A stretch of 64,000 nucleotides of DNA. It comes from Henriciella sp. AS95. GTDB taxonomy: Bacteria > Pseudomonadota > Alphaproteobacteria > Caulobacterales > Hyphomonadaceae. This document shows positions 8,477 to 16,448 of the stretch, piece by piece. The stretch covers positions 2,294,001 to 2,358,000 of the forward strand of contig NZ_JBBMQM010000001.1 in the NCBI RefSeq assembly GCF_038900055.1, in the 5' to 3' direction. The position numbers and the translations under genes were made by a program. The notes below the pieces were generated by a model. It had not been told where the DNA came from. It did not search any database and worked only from the letters and a program-made list of their open reading frames with translations. Each line of letters opens with the position of its first letter. The stretch's first letter is position 1.

Positions 8477-9664
8477 TTACGCCATTACGGCGACGGTGGT
8501 TTCGCTATAAAATCCATTGAAGCGCGAAGACAAAGCCTGGCCATACGCGCCGAGATGGCAGACTTCAATCCAATCGCCCTCCTGTACGTCTGCCGGGAGG
8601 TCGAACGGCCCTTCCATCACGTCCAGGCTATCGCATGTCGGACCAAAGAAACGAAAATCTTCATTGGCTTGTGCGAGTCGGGGGGATGCGCGGTGAAGCT
8701 TCACTGGAAACTTCCAGGCACACTGCGCCGCATCGAAAAGTGAGCCGTAGCTGCCATCGTTCAGATAAAGGTCGCGGCCCTTACGAAGCTCCACGCGGGT
8801 TAGTGTAGACCCGCCTTGTGCGCACAGTGCGCGGCCGGGCTCGCCGAGGACTTCAAGCCCAGCAAATCCGTGCACGGTGAGTGCGTTACGAATGGCCGAG
8901 AAATAGTCCGCCATCGGGGAAGGCTTCATGCCAGGGTAAGCGACCGGGAAGCCGCCGCCGCAGTCGACTGAGTCGATCTCGATGCCAGCATTGTCCAGAA
9001 CGGAGCGCACGTAAGAAAGCGCGCGATCATAGTCTTCAATTTCCAGGCATTGCGAGCCAACATGGAACGTCACGCCCAGCTGCGAGGCGTGAGGGCGAGC
9101 TGCCTTCAGCAAGTCAACCGCCGTGGCACGGTCTGCACCGAACTTGCCAGATAACGGCATAGCGGCATTGCCTTTCGGCAGAGCGAGGCGAAGGTGCAAT
9201 GACAGGTCGTCCGGGTATCCGGTCTCTTCCAACATCTTCTGAAGCTCGTCAGCGCTATCAAATGAGAAATTGCGCACGCCGGCTGCATATGCATGACGGA
9301 TCGCCGCCCGTGATTTCACCGGGTGCATGAAGAAGAGTTTCGCCGATGGCGCGATGGATTGCACCAACTCAACTTCGCGGGTGGACGCAACGTCAAAATT
9401 ACGAACGCCGGAGGTCCAGAGCGTTTTGAGAACGGCTGGGTGAGGGTTGGCCTTCACAGCGTACAGAACCTTGCCGGGGAAACCATTCAGGAAGGTGCGC
9501 GCAGCGGCCGCAATTTTCTTCGGGTAAAGCACGAAGATCGCGTCATCGCCTTCATACGCATGAAGGACGTCGCCAACACTCGCAAAGGCGGGAAGGCCTG
9601 AGCGGTTATTAGCGTCTGGAAGAATAGCGGGGCGCGCCAACGGCGCATAGTCAGTCTTGAACAT
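8477..9664 (-). CDS. Fold-type III PLP decarboxylase (ornithine/lysine decarboxylase)
   Basis: 395 residues. The alanine-racemase-like barrel contains LYAVKANPHP, whose Lys binds pyridoxal phosphate, followed by FDVAS. GGGFPVAYPGM and GEPGRALCAQGG (phosphate-binding region) follow, and then FGPTCDSLDVM with the catalytic Cys-Asp of eukaryotic-type ornithine decarboxylases. It lacks features of diaminopimelate decarboxylase and is shorter. It should decarboxylate ornithine to putrescine and/or lysine to cadaverine in the cytoplasm. A deoxyhypusine-synthase-like gene follows. The upstream region has leader-like structure, consistent with polyamine feedback. No strong Shine-Dalgarno precedes the ATG at 9664. 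Confidence 0.9.
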   Translation of the reverse strand: MFKTDYAPLARPAILPDANNRSGLPAFASVGDVLHAYEGDDAIFVLYPKKIAAAARTFLNGFPGKVLYAVKANPHPAVLKTLWTSGVRNFDVASTREVELVQSIAPSAKLFFMHPVKSRAAIRHAYAAGVRNFSFDSADELQKMLEETGYPDDLSLHLRLALPKGNAAMPLSGKFGADRATAVDLLKAARPHASQLGVTFHVGSQCLEIEDYDRALSYVRSVLDNAGIEIDSVDCGGGFPVAYPGMKPSPMADYFSAIRNALTVHGFAGLEVLGEPGRALCAQGGSTLTRVELRKGRDLYLNDGSYGSLFDAAQCAWKFPVKLHRASPRLAQANEDFRFFGPTCDSLDVMEGPFDLPADVQEGDWIEVCHLGAYGQALSSRFNGFYSETTVAVMA

Positions 9665-10051
9665 GGTGGAGATTCGGATTTTTAGCCGGCATCAAGCCGG
9701 TGAACTTTGAAACTGCGTCACACGCAATAACGTATGAAGCGCGGCAAGGTTCGGCGGGCGCTACAGGGCCCGCTACGGCCTTATAAGTTCAGCGACCGCA
9801 GCCGCATAATCTCCGAATTTCTTATCGACGTAATGATAAAGCCCAGTGTCAAAAGCCACGGCCAACAAAGAATGGGAAGTCGCAGAAGCGAACTGATTCG
9901 GTGTCATCCAAGTATCCTCGTCAAGCATGACCGGCCCAGGAGCCGATGATGAAGTGAAGACAGTTGGGCTCACCCGTACTGACGCCCTTTCGGGACCGTC
10001 GTAGCTCGCTTGCTTGTCAGAGGCGGGAGATAGAGAATTCGTTTTGAGATT
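9665..10051 (-). promoter_or_regulatory. Structured leader region of the decarboxylase gene (candidate speF-type element)
   Basis: This 387-base gap precedes the decarboxylase on the same strand. Two GC-rich hairpins are visible: 9754-9773 (GCGGGC/GCCCGC, 8-base loop) and 9686-9700 (CCGGC/GCCGG, 5-base loop). The second lies 21 bases before the start codon and is followed by CTAAAAATCC. A 66-codon ORF ends exactly at the first hairpin. A cis-regulatory RNA named the speF motif is known upstream of ornithine decarboxylases in alphaproteobacteria. Position and structure fit, but I could not check the consensus. Confidence 0.45.
9773..9973 (-). CDS. Possible 66-residue upstream ORF/leader peptide
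   Basis: A GTG-initiated ORF on the decarboxylase strand whose TAG stop overlaps the first base of a strong hairpin; an internal ATG at 9928 would give 51 residues. The product reads like a real, folded sequence in its second half (LLAVAFDTGLYHYVDKKFGD, then AAAVAELIRP), with no membrane segment. No clear ribosome site is seen for either start. It could be a conserved small protein, a regulatory leader ORF, or chance. I do not recognise a family. Confidence 0.35.
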   Translation of the reverse strand: MSPTVFTSSSAPGPVMLDEDTWMTPNQFASATSHSLLAVAFDTGLYHYVDKKFGDYAAAVAELIRP

Positions 10052-11212
10052 TCAAGTGGTTTTTGCGCTCGCCATTGAATCAAATCCACCTTTCAAATCT
10101 GCGACGAGATCGCCGACATCTTCCAGGCCAGCATGCAGCCGTATCAGGTAGCCATCCTTCGATCTGCTCCAGTCTCCAGACAATCGGGTCAACTGGTCGT
10201 CGCAGGGAATGAAAAGACTTTCAAAGCCACCCCATGAGAAACCGAGTTTGAATAGTTTGATGCCATCAATGAATGCGTCGAGAGAGTCCTTGGATCCCGC
10301 ATTGAGCAGGAAGGCGAACAGACCGCTACTACCGGAGAAATCGCGCTGCCATAACGCATGATCCGGATGCGAGGGCAGGGCAGGATGAATGACTTGAGTG
10401 ACGTTCTCTTGGCTTTCAAGCCACTCAGCGAGCACGAGTGCCGTTGTTTCATGTTCTCGAAGCCGGGTGGTTAGCGTTCTGGTGCCACGCAGCGCTGCGT
10501 ATGCATCATCTGGAGCCAGCGCTATCCCCCAATCCTCAGTGATGTTCTCCAGCGACGTGTAGATCGCGGGATCATTGGTCATCACAGCGCCGCCAAATGC
10601 GTCAGCGTGGCCAACGACATATTTTGTGAGTGCCTGCACTGACACATCGACGCCCAGCGAGAGCGGCTGGCAGAAGACGCCAGCAGCCCATGTATTGTCC
10701 ATGATCGTGCGAATGGAACGCGATTTCGCTAACGCTACAATTGCGCGGGTATCGGAAATCTCGAACGTGAGAGAGCCCGGGGATTCGAGTGCGATTACCT
10801 TCGTGTTGTCGCGCAGCTTTGACTGCAGATCGCCAATATTTCTCGGCGAAAAGCGATCACTATCAATCCCCATCGTTTTGAGGCGACGCTCGCAGAAGCG
10901 GCGAGTAGGGCCATAGATTGAATCAGAGATGAGGACATGATCGCCAGCCTCAACAAGAGACCCGATCGCTACCGTGCACGCTGACAGCCCATTCGGGGTC
11001 AGCCGAGCATGAGCAGCGCCTTCCAGCGTACACATTGCCGCCTCTAATTCCCGATGCACGCCAAGGCCCATCCGGCCATAACCGGGCGTGGCAGAATAGA
11101 GCGTTTTCCTGTCTGGAAACAGAACTGTCGAGGCTCGCTCGATCGGTGGATTGACGGTGCGACGTGTACCGGTTCCGGCATTGTTATGAATCAGCTTTGT
11201 AGGCTTCTTCAT
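10052..11212 (-). CDS. metC: Cystathionine beta-lyase
   Basis: 386 residues from the ATG at 11212, which overlaps the upstream sulfurtransferase stop (ATGA) and has GAAGGA upstream. The Cys/Met-metabolism PLP family is clear: GYGRMG near the N-terminus, SDSIYGPTRRF, IMDNTWAAGVF, and SVQALTKYVVGHADAFGG with the PLP lysine. The C-terminus (LFKLGFSWGGFESLFIPC) with its SWGG segment is characteristic of MetC-type cystathionine beta-lyase. It converts cystathionine to homocysteine, pyruvate and ammonia. It is the last gene of the cysK-sseA-metC operon. Confidence 0.9.
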   Translation of the reverse strand: MKKPTKLIHNNAGTGTRRTVNPPIERASTVLFPDRKTLYSATPGYGRMGLGVHRELEAAMCTLEGAAHARLTPNGLSACTVAIGSLVEAGDHVLISDSIYGPTRRFCERRLKTMGIDSDRFSPRNIGDLQSKLRDNTKVIALESPGSLTFEISDTRAIVALAKSRSIRTIMDNTWAAGVFCQPLSLGVDVSVQALTKYVVGHADAFGGAVMTNDPAIYTSLENITEDWGIALAPDDAYAALRGTRTLTTRLREHETTALVLAEWLESQENVTQVIHPALPSHPDHALWQRDFSGSSGLFAFLLNAGSKDSLDAFIDGIKLFKLGFSWGGFESLFIPCDDQLTRLSGDWSRSKDGYLIRLHAGLEDVGDLVADLKGGFDSMASAKTT

Positions 11213-12057
11213 GCAGGTTCCTTCTGCACCGGATTGTCTGACTGTCCAGCCCATTCGGTCCACGAGCCATCATAGATAGCAACGTCATAATTTCCGAGTT
11301 CAGCCAGTCCCAATGCGATGATGGCGGCCGATACCCCTGAGCCACAAGTCGCTACGGCGTGCGAGGATTTATATGGTCCCAGCAAGGTGTCGAGCATGTC
11401 GTTAGTGACCAGCTTCCCATCCGCACCAACAAGGCGGCTGGAAGGGATGTTGATGCTGCCGGGAATGTGTCCAGACTCCAATCCCTCTCTCGGTTCTGCC
11501 TCGGCTCCACTGAATCGCCCAGCTGCGCGCGCATCCAGGAGCGGTGTGACCGATGAAGTGCTGATCGTTTTAATCTGTTCCATCGTCTTGATCAGATCAG
11601 ACCGGACGCGCGGCGTGAAGTGACGACCACCCGTCACAACAGGCGGAAGATCTTCAAGCTCTCCGCCAGCGGCTTGCCACGCACGCAGGCCGCCATTCAG
11701 CACGTAGACATCCTTGTGCCCCATATGCCGGAACATCCACCAGACCCGGGCCGACGCGATGAAGTCATTTGCATCATAGATGACAAGCCGGTTGCCGTCG
11801 CCAACGCCCAGCTTGCGAACGCGGGAAGAGAACTTCACTGAGTCCGGCATCATGTGCGGCAGATCACTTTCACTGTCCGCGATCTCATCAATGTCGAAGT
11901 ACACTGCTCCTGGAATATGTCCGCGAGCGTATGTCTCTCGACCGGCATTGGAAGGTGACGACCAGGATGGATACCAGCTGGCGTCAATCACTCTCAGGTC
12001 AGGCGCGTCGATATTCGCCATCAGCCACTCAGCAGAAACGAGAGGAGAGTCGGTCAT
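11209..12057 (-). CDS. sseA: 3-mercaptopyruvate sulfurtransferase
   Basis: 282 residues forming two rhodanese domains. The first lacks a catalytic cysteine (YDANDFIASARVWWMFR region). The second carries the active loop CGSGVSA with Cys238, matching the small-side-chain loop of mercaptopyruvate sulfurtransferases rather than the CRKG type of thiosulfate rhodaneses. It transfers sulfur from 3-mercaptopyruvate to thiols or cyanide. It begins 4 bases after the cysteine synthase stop and overlaps metC by 4 bases (ATGA), so translation of the three genes is probably coupled. Confidence 0.9.
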   Translation of the reverse strand: MTDSPLVSAEWLMANIDAPDLRVIDASWYPSWSSPSNAGRETYARGHIPGAVYFDIDEIADSESDLPHMMPDSVKFSSRVRKLGVGDGNRLVIYDANDFIASARVWWMFRHMGHKDVYVLNGGLRAWQAAGGELEDLPPVVTGGRHFTPRVRSDLIKTMEQIKTISTSSVTPLLDARAAGRFSGAEAEPREGLESGHIPGSINIPSSRLVGADGKLVTNDMLDTLLGPYKSSHAVATCGSGVSAAIIALGLAELGNYDVAIYDGSWTEWAGQSDNPVQKEPA

Positions 12058-12061
12058 GTCG

Positions 12062-13063
12062 TCAGTCTTTCATCCAAGGGGGAACCGGTAGGTCTTTCGA
12101 CTTCAGGAATTCCGGATTGAACAGTTTGGACTGATAACGGTTTCCATAGTCGCAGAGCATGGTCACAATTGTGTGGCCGGGCCCGAGTTCCTTTGCAAGT
12201 CGAACCGCGCCGGCAATGTTTATTCCCGCGGACCCACCCAGGCACAGTCCTTCCTCCTGAATGAGGTCATAGAGGATGTTCAACGCTTCAGTGTCACTGC
12301 ACCGATAGGCGTGATCTATCTCGAGGCCTTCAAGGTTCTTCGTGATGCGCCCCTGACCGATACCTTCGGTGATCGAGGTGCCTTCTGATTTGAGCTCGCC
12401 AGTCTTGTAGTATTGGTAAAGTGCCGCGCCACCTGGGTCGGCAAGACCAATCTTCACGTCCTTCTTCTTTTCTCGTAACGCCTGGGCCACACCAGCAAGT
12501 GTTCCCCCCGAACCGACCGCGCAAATGAAACCGTCAACTTTACCGTCTAGCTGTGACCAGATTTCCTGGCCTGTCGTTTCGTAATGCGCTTGTCGATTGG
12601 CAACATTATCGAACTGATTGGCCCAAATGGCACCATTTGGTTCGGTCTTGGCGAGGTCTTCTGCAAGCCGTCCCGAATAGCGGGCGTAATTGTTGGGGTT
12701 GGCGTATGGAACTGCGTCCACTTCGATGAGCTTGGCGCCGAGAAGTCTGACGGCGCTCTTCTTTTCTTCACTTTGAGTGCGCGGCATCACAATCGTGACC
12801 TTGTAGCCGAGCGCACTACCAACCAGCGCAAGTCCGATCCCGGTGTTACCCGCAGTGCCCTCGACAATCGTCCCGCCCGGTTGAAGCAAGCCATTACGCT
12901 CAGCGTCGCGGACGATGCCCAACGCTGCACGATCTTTGACAGACTGTCCGGGATTAAGGAACTCGGCTTTGCCTAGAATGGTGCAACCCGTTTGTTCGGA
13001 TACCTTCCTAAGTTTGATCAGTGGCGTATCGCCGATTGCCCCTAGGACAGAATTCAACACCAT
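12062..13063 (-). CDS. cysK: Cysteine synthase A
   Basis: 333 residues from the ATG at 13063, preceded by GGAGA; the longer ORF start at 13279 adds 72 residues unlike the family and would overlap the divergent gene. The product starts MVLNSVLGAIGDTPLIKL, followed by PGQSVKDRAAL with the PLP lysine, the phosphate loop GTAGNTGIGLA, and a C-terminal GGSAGINIAGA motif. O-acetylserine plus sulfide gives cysteine. The substrate loop reads TAGNTG rather than TSGNTG, a variant also found in the wider family. First gene of the sulfur operon. Confidence 0.92.
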   Translation of the reverse strand: MVLNSVLGAIGDTPLIKLRKVSEQTGCTILGKAEFLNPGQSVKDRAALGIVRDAERNGLLQPGGTIVEGTAGNTGIGLALVGSALGYKVTIVMPRTQSEEKKSAVRLLGAKLIEVDAVPYANPNNYARYSGRLAEDLAKTEPNGAIWANQFDNVANRQAHYETTGQEIWSQLDGKVDGFICAVGSGGTLAGVAQALREKKKDVKIGLADPGGAALYQYYKTGELKSEGTSITEGIGQGRITKNLEGLEIDHAYRCSDTEALNILYDLIQEEGLCLGGSAGINIAGAVRLAKELGPGHTIVTMLCDYGNRYQSKLFNPEFLKSKDLPVPPWMKD

Positions 13064-13127
13064 TTCGAGTTCTCCAATCCTGGTCTCGTGTACCTGCGTC
13101 GTATCTGACTGACAACATGGCAGCCAG

Positions 13128-13157
13128 TGATCCAATCGCAAGCCGCACACGTAACTA
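13128..13157 (+). promoter_or_regulatory. Candidate ECF-sigma (ChrR-partner type) promoter
   Basis: TGATCC at 13128-13133, 18 bases, then TAACTA at 13152-13157, ending 32 bases before the ChrR-like start. TGATCC is the -35 element reported for the Rhodobacter RpoE/ChrR regulon, and TAAGA-like -10 elements are known there. A related arrangement lies upstream of the photolyase gene. Assignment is by eye. Confidence 0.45.
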
Positions 13158-13189
13158 AATTGATTAGAATTTCTGGATGCTGACCGTAA

Positions 13190-13720
13190 ATGACTCAACA
13201 GGATACATATCAGGCTTTCATGCTCGACTATGTCGCCGGGGCTCTGTCTCCCGCCATGCGTACGGCTGCAACGCTGCACCGGCTCATGACCTCAGAAGGG
13301 GACGAAGCTGCTGAACTCTGGGAAATTACCCGGGCAGAGCTTCTCCGACAGTCTGAACAGGGCTCAGAAGATGTATCATTCGATCCCGATATAGAGGCTG
13401 CGCTGAGCTTAATTCACACCGACTACGACGAAGTGTCCTGGAGACGCGGCGTATCGGGCGTTCACTACTCACCTCGCACGACGACGGGCGGTCAGCTAAT
13501 GCACCTGAAGCCCGGGCAGAGTTTGTTCACGCACGGCCATTCGGCCCTCGAAGCCACGGTTGTGCTTGAGGGTGTATTTGAAGACGGCTTGGGCACCTAC
13601 GTGCCGGGCGATATTGTTCTCGCAACGCCCGGCCTTCGACACCGTCCCGCAGCGGGCGGGAACAGTGCATGCACCTGTTACGTTGCGAAAGAGTCCACTA
13701 AATTCTGGAGACTGACATGA
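13190..13720 (+). CDS. ChrR-like cupin protein with degenerate anti-sigma zinc site
   Basis: 176 residues. The N-terminal part (MLDYVAGALSPAMRTAATLH) has the layout of the ChrR anti-sigma domain, but the HxxxCxxC zinc motif is lost: after His29 the cysteine positions are Thr33 and Gly36. The C-terminal cupin keeps the ChrR-type metal ligands, HGHSALE (His, His, Glu) and a later His in LRHRP. ChrR normally holds an ECF sigma factor and releases it on singlet oxygen; no sigma gene is adjacent here. It overlaps the next gene by 4 bases (ATGA). It could still bind a distant sigma factor, or act as a free metal-cupin sensor. Confidence 0.72.
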   Translation: MTQQDTYQAFMLDYVAGALSPAMRTAATLHRLMTSEGDEAAELWEITRAELLRQSEQGSEDVSFDPDIEAALSLIHTDYDEVSWRRGVSGVHYSPRTTTGGQLMHLKPGQSLFTHGHSALEATVVLEGVFEDGLGTYVPGDIVLATPGLRHRPAAGGNSACTCYVAKESTKFWRLT

Positions 13721-14421
13721 TCAGAATGATCGCTTCCGCGTCTGCCGTCGCTTTAATGTGTGGTCCGGCTTTGGCCGACGATGCAGCCCCATCGTCGATG
13801 AGTGCGCCTGTAGCGGCGTCTGCCCCGTCCGTTTGGCAACCCGAGGATGGAGACCGAATTCGTTTTTCCGTGCTACGCAAGGGCAAGGATTTCGGAACCC
13901 ACACAGTTGATTTCGACGTCACAGACGATGGCTCATTTACCGCCACAACGAATGTCGAGCTAAGAGCCGGTCTCGGGCCGATCACCATGTTCAAGTATGA
14001 GTTGACGTCTTCAGAAACCTGGAAAGACGGCCAGCTGGTTGCAGTTCGCGGCCAAACAAACGATGACGGCGACAAGGAAAGCGTCAGCGCAGAGCTGAAG
14101 AATGGTCAATTGTCTGTCAGCGGTACCGCTTATGAGGGCCCTGCGCCAGCAGGGATCGTGGCCTCCAGCCACTGGAATATTCATGAAGCGTATAGCTCTG
14201 CCTTATTGTCCACGGAGAACGGTGAGATTCTCGATACTGACGTTACGCGGATCGGCACTGACGTTCTGACGATCGACGGGCAGTCTGTCGAAGCCACGCA
14301 TTACCGGCTGGTGTCGGACCTGACGGTGGACCTTTGGTATGACGAACAGAACCGCTGGGTGAAGCTTGGTTTCAAAGCTCGCGGGCAGCAAATCGATTAC
14401 GTTCTCGAAGAGCTCTATTGA
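13717..14421 (+). CDS. Exported DUF6134-type protein
   Basis: 234 residues with a signal peptide (MIRMIASASAVALMCGPALA, cleavage near ADD). The mature part is beta-rich: IRFSVLRKGKDFGTHTVDF, then FKYELTSSETWKDGQL, and near the end DLWYDEQNRWVKLGFKARG. This pattern matches a family of exported proteins of unknown function. It is translationally coupled (ATGA) to the ChrR-like gene. Its stop abuts the convergent cyclopropane synthase stop. A role in the envelope response to lipid or photo-oxidative damage is suggested only by context. Confidence 0.65.
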   Translation: MIRMIASASAVALMCGPALADDAAPSSMSAPVAASAPSVWQPEDGDRIRFSVLRKGKDFGTHTVDFDVTDDGSFTATTNVELRAGLGPITMFKYELTSSETWKDGQLVAVRGQTNDDGDKESVSAELKNGQLSVSGTAYEGPAPAGIVASSHWNIHEAYSSALLSTENGEILDTDVTRIGTDVLTIDGQSVEATHYRLVSDLTVDLWYDEQNRWVKLGFKARGQQIDYVLEELY

Positions 14422-15654
14422 TCAGGCGCGGGACACCTGAAACTGACCGACATTGATGCGGCCATTGCTGAAACCAGCCTCGCAATAGCTTAGATAATAC
14501 CGCCACATCCGGCGGAAACGTTCATCAAAACCCATAGCTTGAATACGCGACCAGGCATCTTCAAATCTTTCAGCCCAGATCTTCAGTGTTCTGGCATAGT
14601 CCTGCCCGAAATAGTGCACGCCATCGTAGCGGAGCGACGCATCGGTGAAGCTCGTCTTCAGTGCCGCTTCGCTCGGTAGCATGCCGCCCGGAAAGATGTA
14701 GCGCTGGATGAAGTCAGCGCGTTTGCGGTACTTGGGAAACAGATCGTCCTGGATCGTGATTATCTGCAGAGCGGCCTTCGCGTCCGGCTTCAGGCATTCG
14801 TACACCTTGTTGAAAAAGCTTGGCCAGTACGATTCGCCGACCGCTTCGAACATCTCAATAGAAGCAATCCCGTCATAGCGGCCTTCATGATCACGATAGT
14901 CCTGAAGCCGAATGTCCACGAGATCGGACAGACCCTCTCGTTCCATGCGCTCAATCGCGAATTCGCGTTGGGCCTCTGAAATGGTGAGGCAAGTGACACG
15001 GCTTCCGTGGGTCTTTGCCAAATGCTCGGCGAAACCGCCCCAGCCGCATCCGATTTCCAGCACATGGCTACTCGGACCTGCGCCGATGAGCTTTGCGATA
15101 TGTTCGTACTTTGCCGCCTGAGCCTGTTCGAGATCCATGTTCGGCCGATCAAACAGGCCCGACGAATACGTCATCGAGCGGTCTAGCCACGACGCGTAGA
15201 ATTCGTTGCCGAGGTCGTAATGGGCCATAATGTTGCGGCGTGCGCCCGACCGGCTGTTCCTGTTAAAGATGTGGCGCACTTTGTTGATGGCTCTCACCAC
15301 AGAGCCACCGACCGCGAGTTTCCCCGCAGATTCGAAGTTCGCGGAGAAGTATTCGAGCAAAGCGGTCAGGTCAGGCGTCGACCATTCCTCGTCCATGTAA
15401 CTTTCAGCAAATCCGACGTCTCCGCCAGCGAGGGCGCGTTTTGCGAACCCATAGTCATGAACTTCCACAACAGCGCTTGGACCTGGCTCTGGCCCCTGAA
15501 ACTGGATTGAACGGCCATCAGGCAGATCAAACCGGATCGACCCTCTCTCGCTTCTCAGAAGCATAAGTCCAGCCAGCCTGAAACTGGCCGGTGTGTCTTT
15601 CATATTTCGAACCGTTGCCCCGGTCGCTTTGATTACGTTTTTCTGGTCGGTCAT
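14422..15654 (-). CDS. cfa: Cyclopropane-fatty-acyl-phospholipid synthase family methyltransferase
   Basis: 410 residues. The SAM-binding motif is HVLEIGCGWGGFAEHLA, followed by TCLTISEAQREFA. YDGIASIEMFEAVGE and the C-terminal YFGQDYARTLKIWAERF block are typical of the family. The enzyme methylates double bonds of unsaturated phospholipid acyl chains at the membrane. It is the last of four genes joined by ATGA overlaps, after photolyase, flavin amine oxidase and DUF1365. In Rhodobacter, methyltransferases and flavin proteins of such clusters are tied to the ChrR/RpoE response and to furan fatty acid synthesis, so the product may be a methylated rather than cyclopropanated acyl chain. Confidence 0.88.
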   Translation of the reverse strand: MTDQKNVIKATGATVRNMKDTPASFRLAGLMLLRSERGSIRFDLPDGRSIQFQGPEPGPSAVVEVHDYGFAKRALAGGDVGFAESYMDEEWSTPDLTALLEYFSANFESAGKLAVGGSVVRAINKVRHIFNRNSRSGARRNIMAHYDLGNEFYASWLDRSMTYSSGLFDRPNMDLEQAQAAKYEHIAKLIGAGPSSHVLEIGCGWGGFAEHLAKTHGSRVTCLTISEAQREFAIERMEREGLSDLVDIRLQDYRDHEGRYDGIASIEMFEAVGESYWPSFFNKVYECLKPDAKAALQIITIQDDLFPKYRKRADFIQRYIFPGGMLPSEAALKTSFTDASLRYDGVHYFGQDYARTLKIWAERFEDAWSRIQAMGFDERFRRMWRYYLSYCEAGFSNGRINVGQFQVSRA

Positions 15655-16448
15655 GCTGCACGCCTATTCCCGCTTTCGCCGTTCGCCTTGGCGACAGTCG
15701 TTGAATGCTGAGGCCCCTGTGGCTTGGGACGATATTTGGCTCCACGGATCCACAGTTTGAACGCTTGCCAATGAATAGCAAAAGTTACGCCGAAGGTCGA
15801 AACCGGACGCGCGATGGCGGCTTTCCAGAGCCTCAAATCGGTCGCGTCGACTGCTTTCGTTGCCAAGGATGCCATATGGACCGGTGTTTCATCCTTGATG
15901 GTCGTGATACCGAGCCGCAGCTCATCGTCTGCCAACTGGAATGAAAATTGGTAGGTCCCGTCCACATCGAAGAATGGCGACACATGAAATTGCTTGGACG
16001 CGTTGTGCCGACTCCATTTGCCGTCTAGTGCGGCCACATAGTTGTGACGTTCTCCAAAGGTGTTGCGGACTTCGTAAATGATACCGGTTGGGGCCCCCTC
16101 AAAGTAGGCAACCCAGAGCGAAATAGGCGCAAATTTGTAGTTCAGATGCCGGGGAAAGGTGATCAGTCTGATTTGATGCTCAGCGGCATCAATATCAGCC
16201 TTCTCAAATTCGGCCTCAGCCCACGCCCGTAGTGATTGTCGGCCGCAGCTCCCGTGCTCCGCTGTTCGCAAAGAGAAGAGGTTGGATTTGTTGATGCTGA
16301 AGCGCTTGCATTGGTCCTCAGCCTCATCCAGCCGATCGACGTCAACGTCGATCATGAAAACGCCGTAGCGGAATCCAGATTGGAAAGGCGCAAAGCGTTT
16401 ATGGGACGTATGCCCATAGTGCAGTTTGAGAGCAGGGGGCATGTTCAT
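15651..16448 (-). CDS. DUF1365 family protein
   Basis: 265 residues, opening LKLHYGHTSHKRFAPFQSGF and FMIDVDVDRLDEA, the DUF1365 pattern. FPRHLNYKFAPISLWVAYFE and EVRNTFGERHNY follow. No membrane segment. Function unknown; the family almost always sits with a flavin amine oxidase and a cyclopropane-synthase-like methyltransferase, as here. Both ends overlap neighbours by 4 bases (ATGA), which implies matched expression. A role in modification of membrane acyl chains is inferred from context. Confidence 0.85.
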   Translation of the reverse strand: MNMPPALKLHYGHTSHKRFAPFQSGFRYGVFMIDVDVDRLDEAEDQCKRFSINKSNLFSLRTAEHGSCGRQSLRAWAEAEFEKADIDAAEHQIRLITFPRHLNYKFAPISLWVAYFEGAPTGIIYEVRNTFGERHNYVAALDGKWSRHNASKQFHVSPFFDVDGTYQFSFQLADDELRLGITTIKDETPVHMASLATKAVDATDLRLWKAAIARPVSTFGVTFAIHWQAFKLWIRGAKYRPKPQGPQHSTTVAKANGESGNRRAA

